Shown here in pieces: positions 44,766 through 56,238 of a stretch of DNA of 64,000 nt. The stretch's first letter is position 1. Every line of letters starts with the position of its first letter. Source of the DNA: Aegilops tauschii subsp. strangulata (Eukaryota; Streptophyta; Magnoliopsida; Poales; Poaceae). The position numbers were made by a program, and so were the translations under genes. The DNA lies in contig NC_053040.3 of the NCBI RefSeq assembly GCF_002575655.3, positions 154,319,148-154,383,147 on the forward strand, read 5' to 3'. The notes under the pieces were generated by a model that was given only the letters and a program-made list of their open reading frames with translations, made no database searches and was not told where the DNA came from.

Positions 44766-45965
44766 TAACAATCCTAGGTACATTGCATGGTCATCCAGGC
44801 AACCGAGACATTGTAACAGGATCTTATGTTCCCACGATCATATGATTTGGCGCTACTATGGCCATGCCATCCTCGAGATGCATTTGCTTGGTGAATAAAC
44901 CTTCGACGACAATTCTAAAAGGCACTTTAATGGGTGCCCCACGACGTGTGGCCCTAGTATGACACATAACAGGGCGCATGGATGTTTGAAGTGGTGGATC
45001 CAGCCTAATGGGCCAGGGTGGTCCAATAGTGGAACTGTTCACATGCATTTATTTATTTTTGTTTTATTATATCTTTTTACTATTGTATATAGGCTACAGG
45101 GAAATCCAAAGGGTGGTTTATGACCACCTTGTCCATCCCATAGCTTAGGCATTAGGCGTTTGGTTCATGTTTGGTATCTTCAAGACTTGGAGGTAGGGAG
45201 ATGTTGATTCGACAAGTAGGGACAATAACACAAGGCGACTTTGGTTTGGGTGGTGCTCCTTGAGTACTAGGTCGCAAGCTCGATAGTGAAAACTCTGGAT
45301 TGGACCTTGATTAGTCATACCTGAAAACAACGGAGGTGGTAACATTGTCTAGAAGATTGCTCAGACTTCCTCTCCTAGATGAAAACTCATGATTTGACCT
45401 CTTTGGTTGACTGTGGCAGCGAGAATGCTTCCAAGCAATTCCATTTCAGAACGTGCCACTTCGTAAAACCTTTCTCGTAGTATGGATGTTGCTGACGTGG
45501 TGGTTGATGTTGAGATTTGGCTACTACATCCCCGTTGATCACTTCTTTTAAAATAATTTAGTTGTATACATTTCCGATCTCTTGATAGGTATTATAAAGA
45601 CTATGATCCGGGGCGAAGATAGGCCCAGGCTAGGGGTCTGGGGAGGGGAGTGGCAACGATGCAATAGGCCCATTTTGCACTTCTATGGGAAGTTTGACAC
45701 CATTTTGCACTATCTGCTCTGGAAGGCTATGGGTCGGCGCAATCTTGGCTTCACCACTGATTATTGTACAGTAACTGACCCTAATATCAGTTTATTAAAT
45801 GTAAGAAATTAAATACTCTCTTGAGATAGTCATACTACACTAAAGAGACATGGTTAATTACCAATGTCCATTGAGATGGTCACTGCTCACGAAAATAAAA
45901 CTAAGGGACAGATAGTAGAATAGTAGCTCATATTATGTGTCGGGTAAATGTATTCCGGAAATTAT
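44766..45965. other. anonymous intergenic DNA
   Basis: No supported ORF. The 76-aa and 74-aa frames here lack recognisable domains or codon structure. Confidence 0.4.
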
Positions 45966-46740
45966 TTGTCTATTTTTTAGATAGACAGAGATGTTCATAC
46001 ATATACACATACACTTACTTTCTATGAACACATGCACACACATCCTACCTTATGAGCATCTCCGTGAGATCGAGTAGGGCGCATCACCTTGCAATTGATG
46101 AAATCACCATAGATGCCTTCATAGTCGATGGGAACATCTCCTCCCACTGAACGCGCATTGTCGGAAAGCCTAAAATAAATTCAGGAAAATGCGAACAGCA
46201 ATGCCAGGTTTAGGACATTATTTGTCTGTTATATGTCAAGCATCTAAAAATAAAACTGCATCTGATTCTCCGGCCAATACAGATGACAACTTCCATGTGC
46301 GGTTATGAGTCAAATTTAAAATACAACATTTGCATATGTATGATTGATTGCCTCCTATTTGACCTTAAATGTAAGAAGTTCACTAAATGTAAGAAATTAA
46401 ATAGTGTGATGGCCATATACTAAAGAGACCGAGTTGACACATCATCTTGAGATTGACAAAATTTGCACATACATTTTCTTAGTCGATGAGAACGTCTTCT
46501 CTCATTGAATGCACATCGTCGAAAGATCTGAAATAAATCCAGAAAAATGCGACCACCAATGCCAAATTTTGGATGTCATTTGTCTGTTGTATGTCAAGCA
46601 TCTGAAAACAAAACTGCATCTGATTCTCCAGCTAATACAGATGCTAACTTCCGTGTGCGGTTAAGAGTCAAACTTATAATACAGTACAACATTTGCATAT
46701 GTATGATTGATTTCCTCCTATTTGACCTTAGATGATGCAT
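45966..46740 (+). repeat. dispersed repeat copies 2 and 3 in a tandem duplication
   Basis: Segments about 46080-46380 and 46430-46738 repeat each other with divergence. Both run from a gagaacgtc/gggaacatc-type start through atttgtctgtt, tatgtcaagcatct and tgcatctgattctcc to tatgattgatt-cctcctatttgacctta. The first part (45970-46200) also matches the repeat at 19240-19460. Confidence 0.65.
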
Positions 46741-47800
46741 TGCATCTACGAGCGCTCCATCTCCATCCATGTTTAAAGTAACGACCCCCTAAACAACTCG
46801 AGGGAGGAGACCTAATGATCCCTTGGATTGATTATGGTGTCAATCCAAACCTGTAGTGTTTCTGCAGTATATTACTTACAAGTGCCACTAACCAATAATC
46901 CACTCAGATTTAGTGTGTTGGCTCAGCGCACTCATGCTAAACAATAATTTGATTTTGTGACCACTAGGAAGAAAGAATGGTCCGCCGATCTCTTGGAGAC
47001 TCACACGTGATCGATGAAAGGCAGTGCCTGCGCGTACGTGGGTACCTGTGGCTGACGAGTTAACAACTGACGGCTGCTTCAAAACAAATTTGACGGCTTT
47101 GACATCGTACCGTGATGTACCACCCGTACGGAGTACGGGGTATAATCAGGAGATTTGGATCCGGCGGGAAACGAAGATAATGACCTCAGGCTGACGTTAC
47201 CACGCTTTATCTCTTCGTCACCGGCCAGTCAATCGCCGTTCCCTTTATATACCCGTCAGTGTGGCGCCCAGAGCTTGAAGTATGCTCAAGTTACAAACCA
47301 TAAAAAATAGAGAGCTCAAATTAGTTAATCAGCAGCGGCCTAATTACTATGCTGTACTCCCTCAAACATACATCGATTACAAACGTTGGTGTATTCTCTA
47401 AAAAAATTACTATCAAAAATATTTTTTGACTATTTATATTATCTAAGATGTTGCTTCAAACGCCTTTATTTTTTCTTTGAAAAAACACTTAGATTTATTA
47501 ACCAAATCTAGCAGTACAAACAACATTGCAAAATAACTTTTTTTACATTGAAGTCCTGACCGTCCTCTTCCTCTCAAACGAACTAGACCTGAGAAAAGTT
47601 TGTAATCCAAACCAAATCCAGACCAATCCATACATGTACACCTGTACCAGTCAAACTAAACCAATCCAAACTATAAGTGCTATAATCCAAACCAAACTGA
47701 ACTGCTCATGTTTTCAAACCAAACCAATCTAGCCCATTTCCTAGAATTGGTTTCTGTCCAAATTTTCAAACCATGGACATGCACACATGCGGACGTGGAT
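46741..47800. other. non-coding stretch
   Basis: A promoter-like CTTTATATACCC at about 47243 and an A/C-rich run of CAAACCAAACC-type sequence (47580-47720) are present, but no gene follows. Confidence 0.4.
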
Positions 47801-47804
47801 AGCT

Positions 47805-47897
47805 CCTATGCATGAATACTAATTGCCATCAGTGAACACCGTGGCTGTTGATGCATGCATGAATACTAATTGCCATCACTGAACACCGTGGCTGTAT
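47805..47897 (+). repeat. short tandem duplication, unit about 46 bp
   Basis: The unit beginning atgcatgaatactaattgccatca and ending gaacaccgtggctgt appears twice in a row with one mismatch. Confidence 0.75.
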
Positions 47898-48053
47898 GCA
47901 GCTTGCTGCAGTCGGCGAAGTAGCAGACACGCCGGCCAGCCTCGGGTGCATTGCTGCGTAGCACCCATGTAGGCGGGCAACAAGTTCCAACCCTGGCCTT
48001 GCAGGCTTGGTCACCGGCGGCGGCGTCTTGGTCGGTGGCGGCGTCTCACCTGC

Positions 48054-48137
<84 letters not shown>

Positions 48138-48156
48138 AGAGAGAGAGAGAGAGAGA
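48054..48156 (+). repeat. (GA)n microsatellite with GGGA interruptions
   Basis: About 100 bp of GAGA with two GGGAGGGA interruptions. ORFs through it (alternating Arg/Glu) are artefacts. Confidence 0.92.
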
Positions 48157-48250
48157 AGGAGGTGGCCGGAGCTCCATCCAGCGGCAGCCCAGCGACCCCT
48201 AGCGGCGGCCGTCGCCCATCGAGGCTGCTAGTACGATTTGGTCGCTGCAT

Positions 48251-50390
48251 TTGGTTTCAGACTATGGGTTGAAACTGTTTGAGACCAATTGTTTTCTGTC
48301 CAGACCAAACCAATCCAGCCCAAAAATAAGTGCAGCCCAGACCAAATTGAATTAAGGTAGTGTCTCAGTCTATTTTGTCCAATCCAATGACAGCCCAATA
48401 GGAAACCAAACTGAAACTATAGTTTGAATCCAAACTATTCCCAGGTCTAAACGAACCGATGGCAGCCCGCCGCATGCCGCTCCATCGCCTCAGTCAGCCT
48501 ATGATTATTGAACGCTTAGGAGAAGTGATTAAGAACATGGTCATGTCGTTCCATCGCCCTAGATAGATAAGAAGTCATCACAACTAGAAGAGCCCCAGAT
48601 CCAAGAGTCTGAGCTCCATTAATTCTCGCATCCTCACACGAGACACCTTGTACTTTCTCCTACAATACAACTAAGAAACTTAATAAAAAAAAGAGGAAAG
48701 TAGCGGAAAATGCGAATGGAGGCCGAGCATCAGGTAGGCCGGTATCCTGGCCATTCACATGCGCTAGGGATGTGTGCCCTCCCGGTATTTCTGGTTCCTG
48801 CTCCCTCGTATCGCTGCACCATCGCGTGTATTGAGGGCAGGCCAGCTAGCACAGAGGTACAGAATCTAGGCATTTGAGTAGTTGTTCTCGGTCCATTCGA
48901 CTCCACATCCTCTCCATACTGAGCATAGTACATCTCCAAGGGGCTCAGTTATCGCACACGTGGATTAACTGTGCCCAGCAGACACATAAATAACCAAATC
49001 ATTAGGCCGCCTAAACAGCCGCTCACCAAGATGATGTTGTATTTGAGACTGTAAAACTAATTAACAGGATTAGGGGCAAATGCCAAGTTGCGCATAACAA
49101 CAATGACCGAGTCAGGTCCATGCTCATTCCACGACATGGATGAACTCGAGCCAGCATCACTGAAATTTGTCTAATCACTGGCAATCTGACAGCCTTAACA
49201 GCCTAATTGAGATTTTTCTGAATGTTGCATAAACTAGTGGTTAAACAAAGCCGGCCTTGCAATACAGTAGCTGTAAAACTATTACCATGTTAATGAAAAT
49301 GATTTGTACATTTAATGCATCGACATTAACACACAAATCTTCTGATCGTCCCACGTGCCATTTGCACAACAATCAGGTGCACGTCTGAACTTAATTAGGA
49401 TTGGTAGGAGCAATCAACGAATTATCACACACGGGTTCAACAAATTGCCTTCATATCTCTTTTATGTTCCAATAGAACCAAATCATTTGCATTTTCTAAA
49501 AATAGAAAAAAAACACCATTAGCCACGAAAACACCAAACACCATTAGCCATGAACAAACTTCCAGCTTGGTTATAAATAACCTAATTGATATTTCCAAAG
49601 TACTCTTTCTGTTTGGATCAACCTCACGCTTCACTGCTGCTACCCCCATCCCAAACCTGGAAAAAAGGAACGGTTTGCTCAACAAAGGTAGCCAAGCAGC
49701 AAAAGCAGAGATAGTACGTACTGAATTTTTTAGAAAAGCTATAGCGAGACATATAGAAAAATTATTGAACACTCCAAAATTGGAAACAGATGCCTACTAA
49801 ACATTACTTGACATATCCTTGACGTAAAAGAAGTCACAAAAAATATTTTCGTTGTAAGCATAGATTCAGATTGCAATTAGGACTTAGTTATCGGCTAACT
49901 ATTCATCCGAAGCAAACACCGTGAACCCTATTTTACAGAAACGGGTAGCACACCAAACCTCAATTAACTGGCCAAAAATTTCAGAAAACAACTACAGTTA
50001 ACTAAGCACTGAAATTTACATTAGTCATGGATCAAACAATCTGCTGCAGTCATTGTATACAAGGGAAGTTTTCGTTTTCATGCATCGAACAAGGAGGGGG
50101 AAAATGAACAATACCTCCAGTCCAGCCGTTGGTAGCTTCAGATCACACCTGAATCCCGTCAAATTCAGGGGGAATCTAACGCTTTGCCTGGCGCCGCCCA
50201 GTTTCCTGGCACGTCAGATTTCCCCATTGGCGATGCGAAGAGACTCGACCGGCCTCATCACGACTAGAGGGCCAGTGTCCAGAACTGGCAGCCTACGGAC
50301 GAGGAAAAGGAAAACCAAAACAATAAGAACAGGCTGTAGAGGAGAATTAGTGGAAAACACGTCACCTGCACTCTCCAGGCCGAGGGACTT
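48251..50390. other. anonymous intergenic DNA
   Basis: AT-rich, no recognised domain. Frames of 70-110 aa occur on both strands without homology I can name. Confidence 0.4.
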
Positions 50391-50584
50391 CCATAGACTC
50401 CGGCGTGGTGAAGCAGGTGGACTGGATCTGAAAGAGGAAGCAGGCGGCGTGGTCAACCAAATCCAAATCCACAAAGTATGCCGGGGGATTAAGCATGTCA
50501 GGACATCAGGATGAAGGGGGGAAATAATATACATACCTGTCGGAGTCGACCCCAAACATCTTGCCGGAGAGCGACGGCGCCCCG
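50391..50584 (-). pseudogene. possible first exons of a small gene or gene fragment
   Basis: On the minus strand an ATG at about 50563 gives MFGVDSD, followed by a good donor (AG|GTATGTAT) near 50540. The next piece starts after CTCTTTCAG near 50430 and reads SSPPASPRRSLWKSLGLESA up to a second donor GTGACG near 50365. Upstream lie TGGGCC-type motifs (about 50708) that are common in plant housekeeping promoters. I could not find convincing further exons, and I do not recognise the protein. It may be a truncated gene copy. Confidence 0.25.
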
Positions 50585-51117
50585 TCGGCCTTGGGAGAGA
50601 CAGGGGAGCGGAGAAGAAGAGTTGTTCCGTGGCTGGGGTAATTCCACGAGGTCAAGGATAACGGCAGGAGGAGGCACACGAGCAGGATATGGGCCAAACA
50701 TGTACGCTGGGCCGATGTATTCCGGACCGTATATTGGATGCCTAGGCCGATAGCAGCCTGTCAAAAGCCTGGCGCATTTCAGATCCCAAAACTCATTGCA
50801 CGGCCCAGATACCGGCCTACCTGGTGCTCGGCCTTCAAAAGCCTGCACTCGGAAAGTAGTACTTATTTTACAAAAGAAGAGCCCCAGGTTCCGTTAAGAA
50901 AGTAGTACTTATTTTACAAGACAGACATCTACATGTTATTTTCCAACATCCAACCAAAAAACCTTAAAAAATGGAAAATGATTTGTAGCACGTACAGACA
51001 GGGAACACAAATTTGCCGCCACCCTATTGCCAAGTGATTCAGAAACTAGTCCTTGTTCTTAATTACTTTATGTGTGCTTTAGCCCTTATTTGTTTAGATG
51101 GGGTCCGTACGCGCGAC

Positions 51118-51960
51118 TTTTGGTAGCTTCACCCATCCCATCTCCCATGCCTTTTATTTTGACTCTCAATTTTGAATATTCTATATCTTTGAATGATAAG
51201 TCCAATTTAATTTTTGTTTTCAGATTCTTGTTGCTTGTGATGAGGTCTTTGAAATAAGACCATTTCAAAATACATTTTGACATGTATTTTAAAATTTTGC
51301 TAAGTTTCAACAACCAAAACTTAATATAAATGAGTGACAAAATCACTTAGGTTCAGAAACCAAAACTAAAAATCCAAATGATAAGTGCCACACGTGTGGC
51401 ACGAATCACTCTGGCTCTAAAGTTTTTTACAACTAAAGTTGCCATTTGAAAAGAAAAACGAAACATAAAAAATAAACTGAAACTTATCATCCGAAAAGAA
51501 AGTTGTCGTGCTTGACAACTAAAGTTGCCATTCTCACGTCAATAAACTTGCCATAAAAAACGTTCGGAGTTGCCATGTGTTTTGTGCCACATGTGTGGCA
51601 CTTAGCAGGGTCCAACTAACAAATGCGCAAGGAATCACCAAGTTTTACCAAGTTTCTTTTGCTTTTAAGACTTAGCAAATGAAATTGGCAGAACTTGGTG
51701 ATTCCCCACATGTTTTTTAAATTTTGGTTTCTGAAATTTAGTGATCTTGTCACTCGTTTCTACTAAGTTTTGACAGTTGAAACTTATCAAATTTAAAAAT
51801 GTGTCCAAACATATTCAAAGTTTGTCTTATTTCAAAGGCCTCGTCTTAAGCAACATGAATCTGGAAATAAAAACTAAATTGGACTTTTCATTGAAAAACT
51901 AAAAAAATCAAATTCTAAAGCCAAAAGAAAAATGCATCAGAAATGGGGTGAATGGCATAT
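51118..51960. mobile_element. foldback element with about 245-bp terminal inverted repeats (MULE-like)
   Basis: The arm 51118-51362 is the imperfect reverse complement of 51714-51960: aagtccaatttaatttttgttttc against gaaaataaaaactaaattggactt-type sequence, then a shared tttgaaataagac, aagtttcaac, gagtgacaa-atcact and cagaaaccaaaa. Arms this long suit Mutator-like foldback elements. No transposase is encoded. A second palindromic insert sits between the arms. Exact ends and target duplication were not resolved. Confidence 0.6.
51383..51603. mobile_element. nested MITE bounded by GTGCCACACGTGTGGCAC palindromes
   Basis: An 18-bp perfect palindrome at 51385-51402 and a near-identical one at 51584-51601 (ACATGT in the middle) stand as outer inverted ends AAGTGCC.../...GGCACTT. 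The interior repeats 'gttgcca' on both strands. Confidence 0.55.
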
Positions 51961-52374
51961 GCAAGTCTGACAAAAGCGCCAAAGCATGCATGGATGGACC
52001 CGCCCCACAGTAATCAATAGCCTAAGATTAAACAAGTTTATGAATCCTAAAGCAATTTGAGGGTTACATGCGTGAGTGCCCCTGTGAGTTTTGGTCCAAA
52101 CTGTTGGATGTCATAGTTAGAAAATGTCTTCTACTTAAACATTATGTATCATTATGTCCTGCATTTCTTTCTTTTGTCAGACAACTCCCTTTTTCACCCC
52201 CACCTCTATTTTCCATTATACTGATTTTTCTCATATGTTTTTCTTAAAATTTAGCTCAACTAGCCGACGTAGTATTTGCTTGCAAAGTAAAATTAAGTTC
52301 TTTTGCAATAGGTAATTTAATTGGTAGGTAAAGTCTATTTTTGATAGGTAATCTCATTAACAAAAAATAAAATG

Positions 52375-52690
52375 CTAAAACACGTTGATTGTGTACTAAA
52401 TATTTGCGCACCGGTTAGAATGCACTAAAAATTACCTAGTCTTAATCAAAACTATATTCAAACGTCATTTCTTTTGACTGGACAAAGTAGTTTTTTAGTC
52501 TGATGGTGGTAAAATTGAGATTAAAATTTGATATAAAACACGATGATTGCGTACAAAATATTTGTGCGTCCGTTACAACACATGAAGAACAATTACCTAC
52601 TCTTAATCAAATATATTTGTACATTCGAACGCCATTTCCTCTGACTGGACGAAGTAGTTTCTTAGTCTTATGGTGGTACAATTCTGTATA
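52375..52690 (+). repeat. direct tandem duplication, unit about 155 bp
   Basis: The unit 'aaaacacgttgattgtgtac...aaatatttgcgc...attacctagtcttaatcaaa...gactggacaaagtag...atggtggtaaaatt' recurs immediately from about 52532 with roughly 80-85 percent identity by eye. Confidence 0.7.
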
Positions 52691-52699
52691 TATTTTGCC

Positions 52700-53385
52700 T
52701 ATGTCGTCGCTGGGGTTGGAGAGGCATCCCTGTCGAACAAAAAAAAACTTGGATGATCCCTGCAAAAAAACAAAACTCTGCTGAAAAATATCATAACCAA
52801 GAAAATTAATTTGGCAAATCAACAAACCTAACAGCCCGAGAAAAAAGTCAGCAAACCTAACGAACCCACTCCACTATTAGTTCAGACGTGTCCGGTTCTA
52901 GTACTACACAAAACGAACCTTCACTAAAAGAACATTATCTACCGATTAGGTGCCTTAACGATTGGACCGTCGACTGGCTGCACAGTAAATACTGCTCATT
53001 CCGTTGATTAATGGCGGAAGATCAACTTGGCCCTGTCGATTAACCAAGTCGCCCCTTCTTCCAAACTTGGGGTTTCCAAGTATTTTCAACGCATTGGGTC
53101 AGGGTTGGAAACCAATTAAAAACGAGGGGAAACAACGAACAAGCAAATAAATAAGTGTCAACGGGGAGGAAACAGATTGCCCGAGTTGAGATTATTGCAA
53201 GAGAAGCTGGATCTTGCCGCCATGCTGTCGTCCAAGTCGTCTACAGGACGGCGAAGTAGCCAGGCAAATGGCACATGTGAAGGTTTGTGCCAATGTTGGG
53301 GCTGATGGTAAAGTCAAGCACGTCTAAAACAGCCCATCAATTCTTGCATTCAAATTTGACAAAAACTTTTGAGGAAGAACGATAA
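52700..53385. other. anonymous DNA
   Basis: No ORF or repeat was recognised beyond A-rich runs. Confidence 0.35.
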
Positions 53386-53910
53386 AAAAAATCACCTTTA
53401 GGACAAAAGGTCTAACATGTCGTGCGCGCTGGCGACGGTGGCTGCGGGTGTTGATGATTCATCCACCATATTCGGAGGGGGAGGGGGCGTCGTAGCAGTA
53501 GCAACGACCACTGCAGCAGCTGTCGGAGTTGTCTCCTTCGCCGGCGCCTTTGTCTACTTGGCATGCGGCTTAACCGAGGCTGGGTTGCACATCGGCCTCT
53601 TCGAGCCGCCTTCTCGAGGCTTGCTGGCGACGCCCTTCTTCTTCAGCGGGAAGGCGCCTCCATTCTGGCGACGATGGCCGGTCGTGGAGCCGCTAAACCG
53701 CCGTAGCGGACAGGGGCGGCGGACATGGTGGCAGCGGTGGCGGAAGGAGGTGTGGCAGAGCCTCCACCAACCATGGCGGGAAGGGCAGGAGAAGCGATGA
53801 TCGTCGCGGGGTTGGGCGTGGCGTCGAAAGGGTTGGCAATGGCGGTGCGCGGTGGCCTGTGGGCGAGGGGAGGCGAGGAGTCGATCGCGCGCGGGAAAAA
53901 AGCAGACGGT
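53386..53910 (-). pseudogene. PIF/Harbinger-type second ORF remnant (NAM-associated/Myb-like family)
   Basis: The minus strand reads PVRYGGLAAPRPAIVARMEAP, then in a second frame LKKKGVASKPREGGSKRP and PHAK, a TAG, KAPAKETTPTAAAVV, and PPPPPNMVDESSTPAATV to SAHDML. I recall this composition from many wheat TE-derived proteins annotated as NAM-associated. At least one frameshift and one stop break it. The plus-strand frame 53417-53800 is its shadow. Confidence 0.4.
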
Positions 53911-54221
53911 TGTTGTGCCAGCGCGTCGGGGGATTTGGTTTACAACAGCCACGCTAGTGATGTATATTTGCAGCACTTGGAGCCTCTTTTTTGGGCTGCC
54001 CATATTTTTTGTCAATTTTTTATGATAGGACAGCTGTTGGAGATGCTTTTTTGCCCTCAAATGATTGTTAACCCTATTATAGAGCAGTTATTGGAGATAC
54101 TAAGACCTAGTCTCAAAGTGGGCTGCGTCCACGTGCTGTTTAAAATTTTCATTTAGCGGCAGGCTTGTCAAACGTTGTGGGGCGGTTGCATCATTGTCGT
54201 ACCTGTATCGATTCCCTAATG

Positions 54222-54472
54222 CTCGCTCCGTTCCATAAGTAGTACATATAGATTTTTTTTAAATCAAACATTACAAATTTTGATCATATCTATAGACAAA
54301 AATATGGACATTTGAAATACCAGATGCATATCATTGGACACATGACACATCATCAGTTTGTTGTATATGTTTGAAATTCTATATATAAATAGTTTTCCCT
54401 GTAAACTCTGTCAAAATTTCTTAAATTGACTTTTCAGAAAATCTATATGTAATACATTATGAAACGGCGGCT
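54222..54472. mobile_element. Stowaway-like MITE
   Basis: CTCGCTCCGTTCCATAAGTAGTACATATAGA at the left and TCTATATGTAATACATTATGAAACGGCGG at the right are inverted relatives. The same family as the outer MITE at 25079. Confidence 0.6.
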
Positions 54473-54599
54473 ACAACGTGTGAGCCCATTCCATACTTTC
54501 TATTTGACGCCAATTGCGTCAGATTTTTTAAATTTATTTTAGAACCGATAGGGCGTCAGATAGGAGGGCAAAAGCCCATAGCCCATTGTGTGCGCCGCC

Positions 54600-54860
54600 C
54601 CACAATGCGGCCTGTTAGATCATCTTTTTTCTTAATTCTAAATTAAGTTGAGAAAATATTTTGAAAAATTATCGTGTATTGAAAAATATAGATGAACTGT
54701 TTCAAATGAATTGTTTCGTAATTCTTAATTCTAAATGAACTGTTTGAAAATTATGGTATATTGAAAAAAATATCAGCCTGTTAGATCATCTTTTTTCTTA
54801 ATTCTTAATTCTAAATGAACTGTTTCAACAAGTATGTACATTTTTCAAAAAATTATCGTG
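54600..54860 (+). repeat. direct repeat, about 167-bp spacing
   Basis: The 34-bp sequence starting cctgttagatcatctttttt occurs at 54610 and 54777, and blocks of taaatgaactgttt and aaattat-gtatattgaaaaa recur between and after them. Confidence 0.65.
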
Positions 54861-54861
54861 T

Positions 54862-55130
54862 ATTGAAAAAAATGTTCGCTTGTATTTGAAAAATGCTCAC
54901 AGTGTGTTTGAAAAAAATGTCCATCATATGTTAAAAAATGTTCTTCCTGTATTTGAAAATTGCTTTACCATGTATTTGAATTTTTTTTATCATATGTTGA
55001 AAATTGTCCACCATCTATTCAAAAATTGTTCATCGTGTGTCAAAAATTGTTCACCATGTATTCAAAAAATGTTCATCGCGTGTTGGAAATAGTTCGTCAT
55101 TTATTTGAAAAACGTTCACCATCTATTATA
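54862..55130 (+). repeat. degenerate minisatellite, period about 24-28 bp
   Basis: About ten units of the form tgttcatcatgtatttgaaaaa (variants of caccatgtattcaaaaa) run head to tail and set up periodic frames with no stop on the plus strand. AT-rich. No spacer-repeat pattern. Confidence 0.75.
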
Positions 55131-55789
55131 ATAAATATTGTAAATAAAAATGAATAAAAGAGAAAACAAAAAGAAAAGGAAGAAACATGGAAAAAAGAAG
55201 AAGAATCCAATAAAAGACCAAAGAAACCCTGGAGAAAAAGTATGTCACAAGAAAAAAAACTGCGTGACAAAAACTGGTAGAAGAAGAAACTGAGACAAGT
55301 AAAAAAACCAGGTGTAAACTGTAGATATAGGTCAATAACGGAAAAATAATGCAACCCTGAATTGGCCAGAATAGGTCGCACAGATGATGTGTGTTATGTC
55401 ACCTATTTGATGTTACGGTGCATGAAATGGGAAAAGTCAGTGTGTTCCTTCTTGTTAGGGTTTCTCGTTCTGTCGGCGACTGTAACAACCTTGGATTAAT
55501 GATATTAGTTGGGAATAGATTGTTCATCATAAGTATCATATTTAATTCATATTAAATTAAAATTATGGATAATTCCAACCTCACCTTTATTAAAGAGCTA
55601 AACCAATAAATTTTCAATTAATCCAAGATGCTCTTCTCAATCCTAATATTTTGGCATGGAATTCATATATGTGTATATGTGTTTAATCAATTTTCGGCAG
55701 ATAATGAATATGGGATGGCACACATAGAGGATCAGATTGGGTACACATGAGACGAACGATTTAGTTAGGTTCAGACCCACATGGTGAGG
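55131..55789. other. AT-rich anonymous DNA
   Basis: A purine-rich stretch (55140-55270) then undistinguished sequence. No gene. Confidence 0.4.
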
Positions 55790-56238
55790 TAATTATCTGA
55801 TGTTCGAAAGACCACGTCTAGGATTATTCTTCCATTGCAGCGTGCCTCTCGTCCGGGGACTATACCTTTAAAGGTAGTGCAGCTCTGTTCTATGTGCGAT
55901 TTATCAACGCGCATCTTATACAGAGTATCTGTGTATTATTAAATTTAGGCTGCTGCCTCCGTCCATAAGGACCTTCTGAAGTCGGCAGCCGCCCATAATA
56001 GGGTTGAGGACCAGAGCGGCGGGGCACCTGTTTGGGGTTGACTTCGGCTAATCATTGTGATCGAAGGTGATTGGCGTGTCTATCCACGCACCCCGGGTCG
56101 GCAGTTGCCGAATGGAATTGATTTCTCGCAAGGCCCATTTACGCAGGTTGTTGGACGCGAAGATCTCATAGATCATCAAGACCTCATCCTAGTCTGAGGT
56201 TTGTTCAGCATGGTGGGAGGTACCTGCCAGGACGGCGA
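55790..56238 (-). pseudogene. gypsy protease remnant (left part of a split gag-pol pseudogene)
   Basis: The minus strand contains the sequence VLMDGGSSLN in one frame and TTFKGIVPGREARCNG in another, both typical of a plant gypsy aspartic protease. Several stops and frame changes are present. It continues gag from the other side of the solo LTR. Confidence 0.55.

Noticed and set aside
47160..47300. Promoter with TATATA box at about 47243
   Set aside because: No coding region or splice structure follows; left as anonymous DNA.
47951..48250. Arg-Glu or Leu-Ser repeat ORFs
   Set aside because: Translations of the (GA)n microsatellite.
53417..53800. 127-aa plus-strand ORF with a hydrophobic segment
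   Set aside because: The opposite strand carries recognisable transposon-derived protein pieces, so the plus frame is a shadow.
54862..55130. CRISPR-like array
   Set aside because: Repeats are directly adjacent and degenerate with no spacers, in a plant nuclear context; it is a minisatellite.
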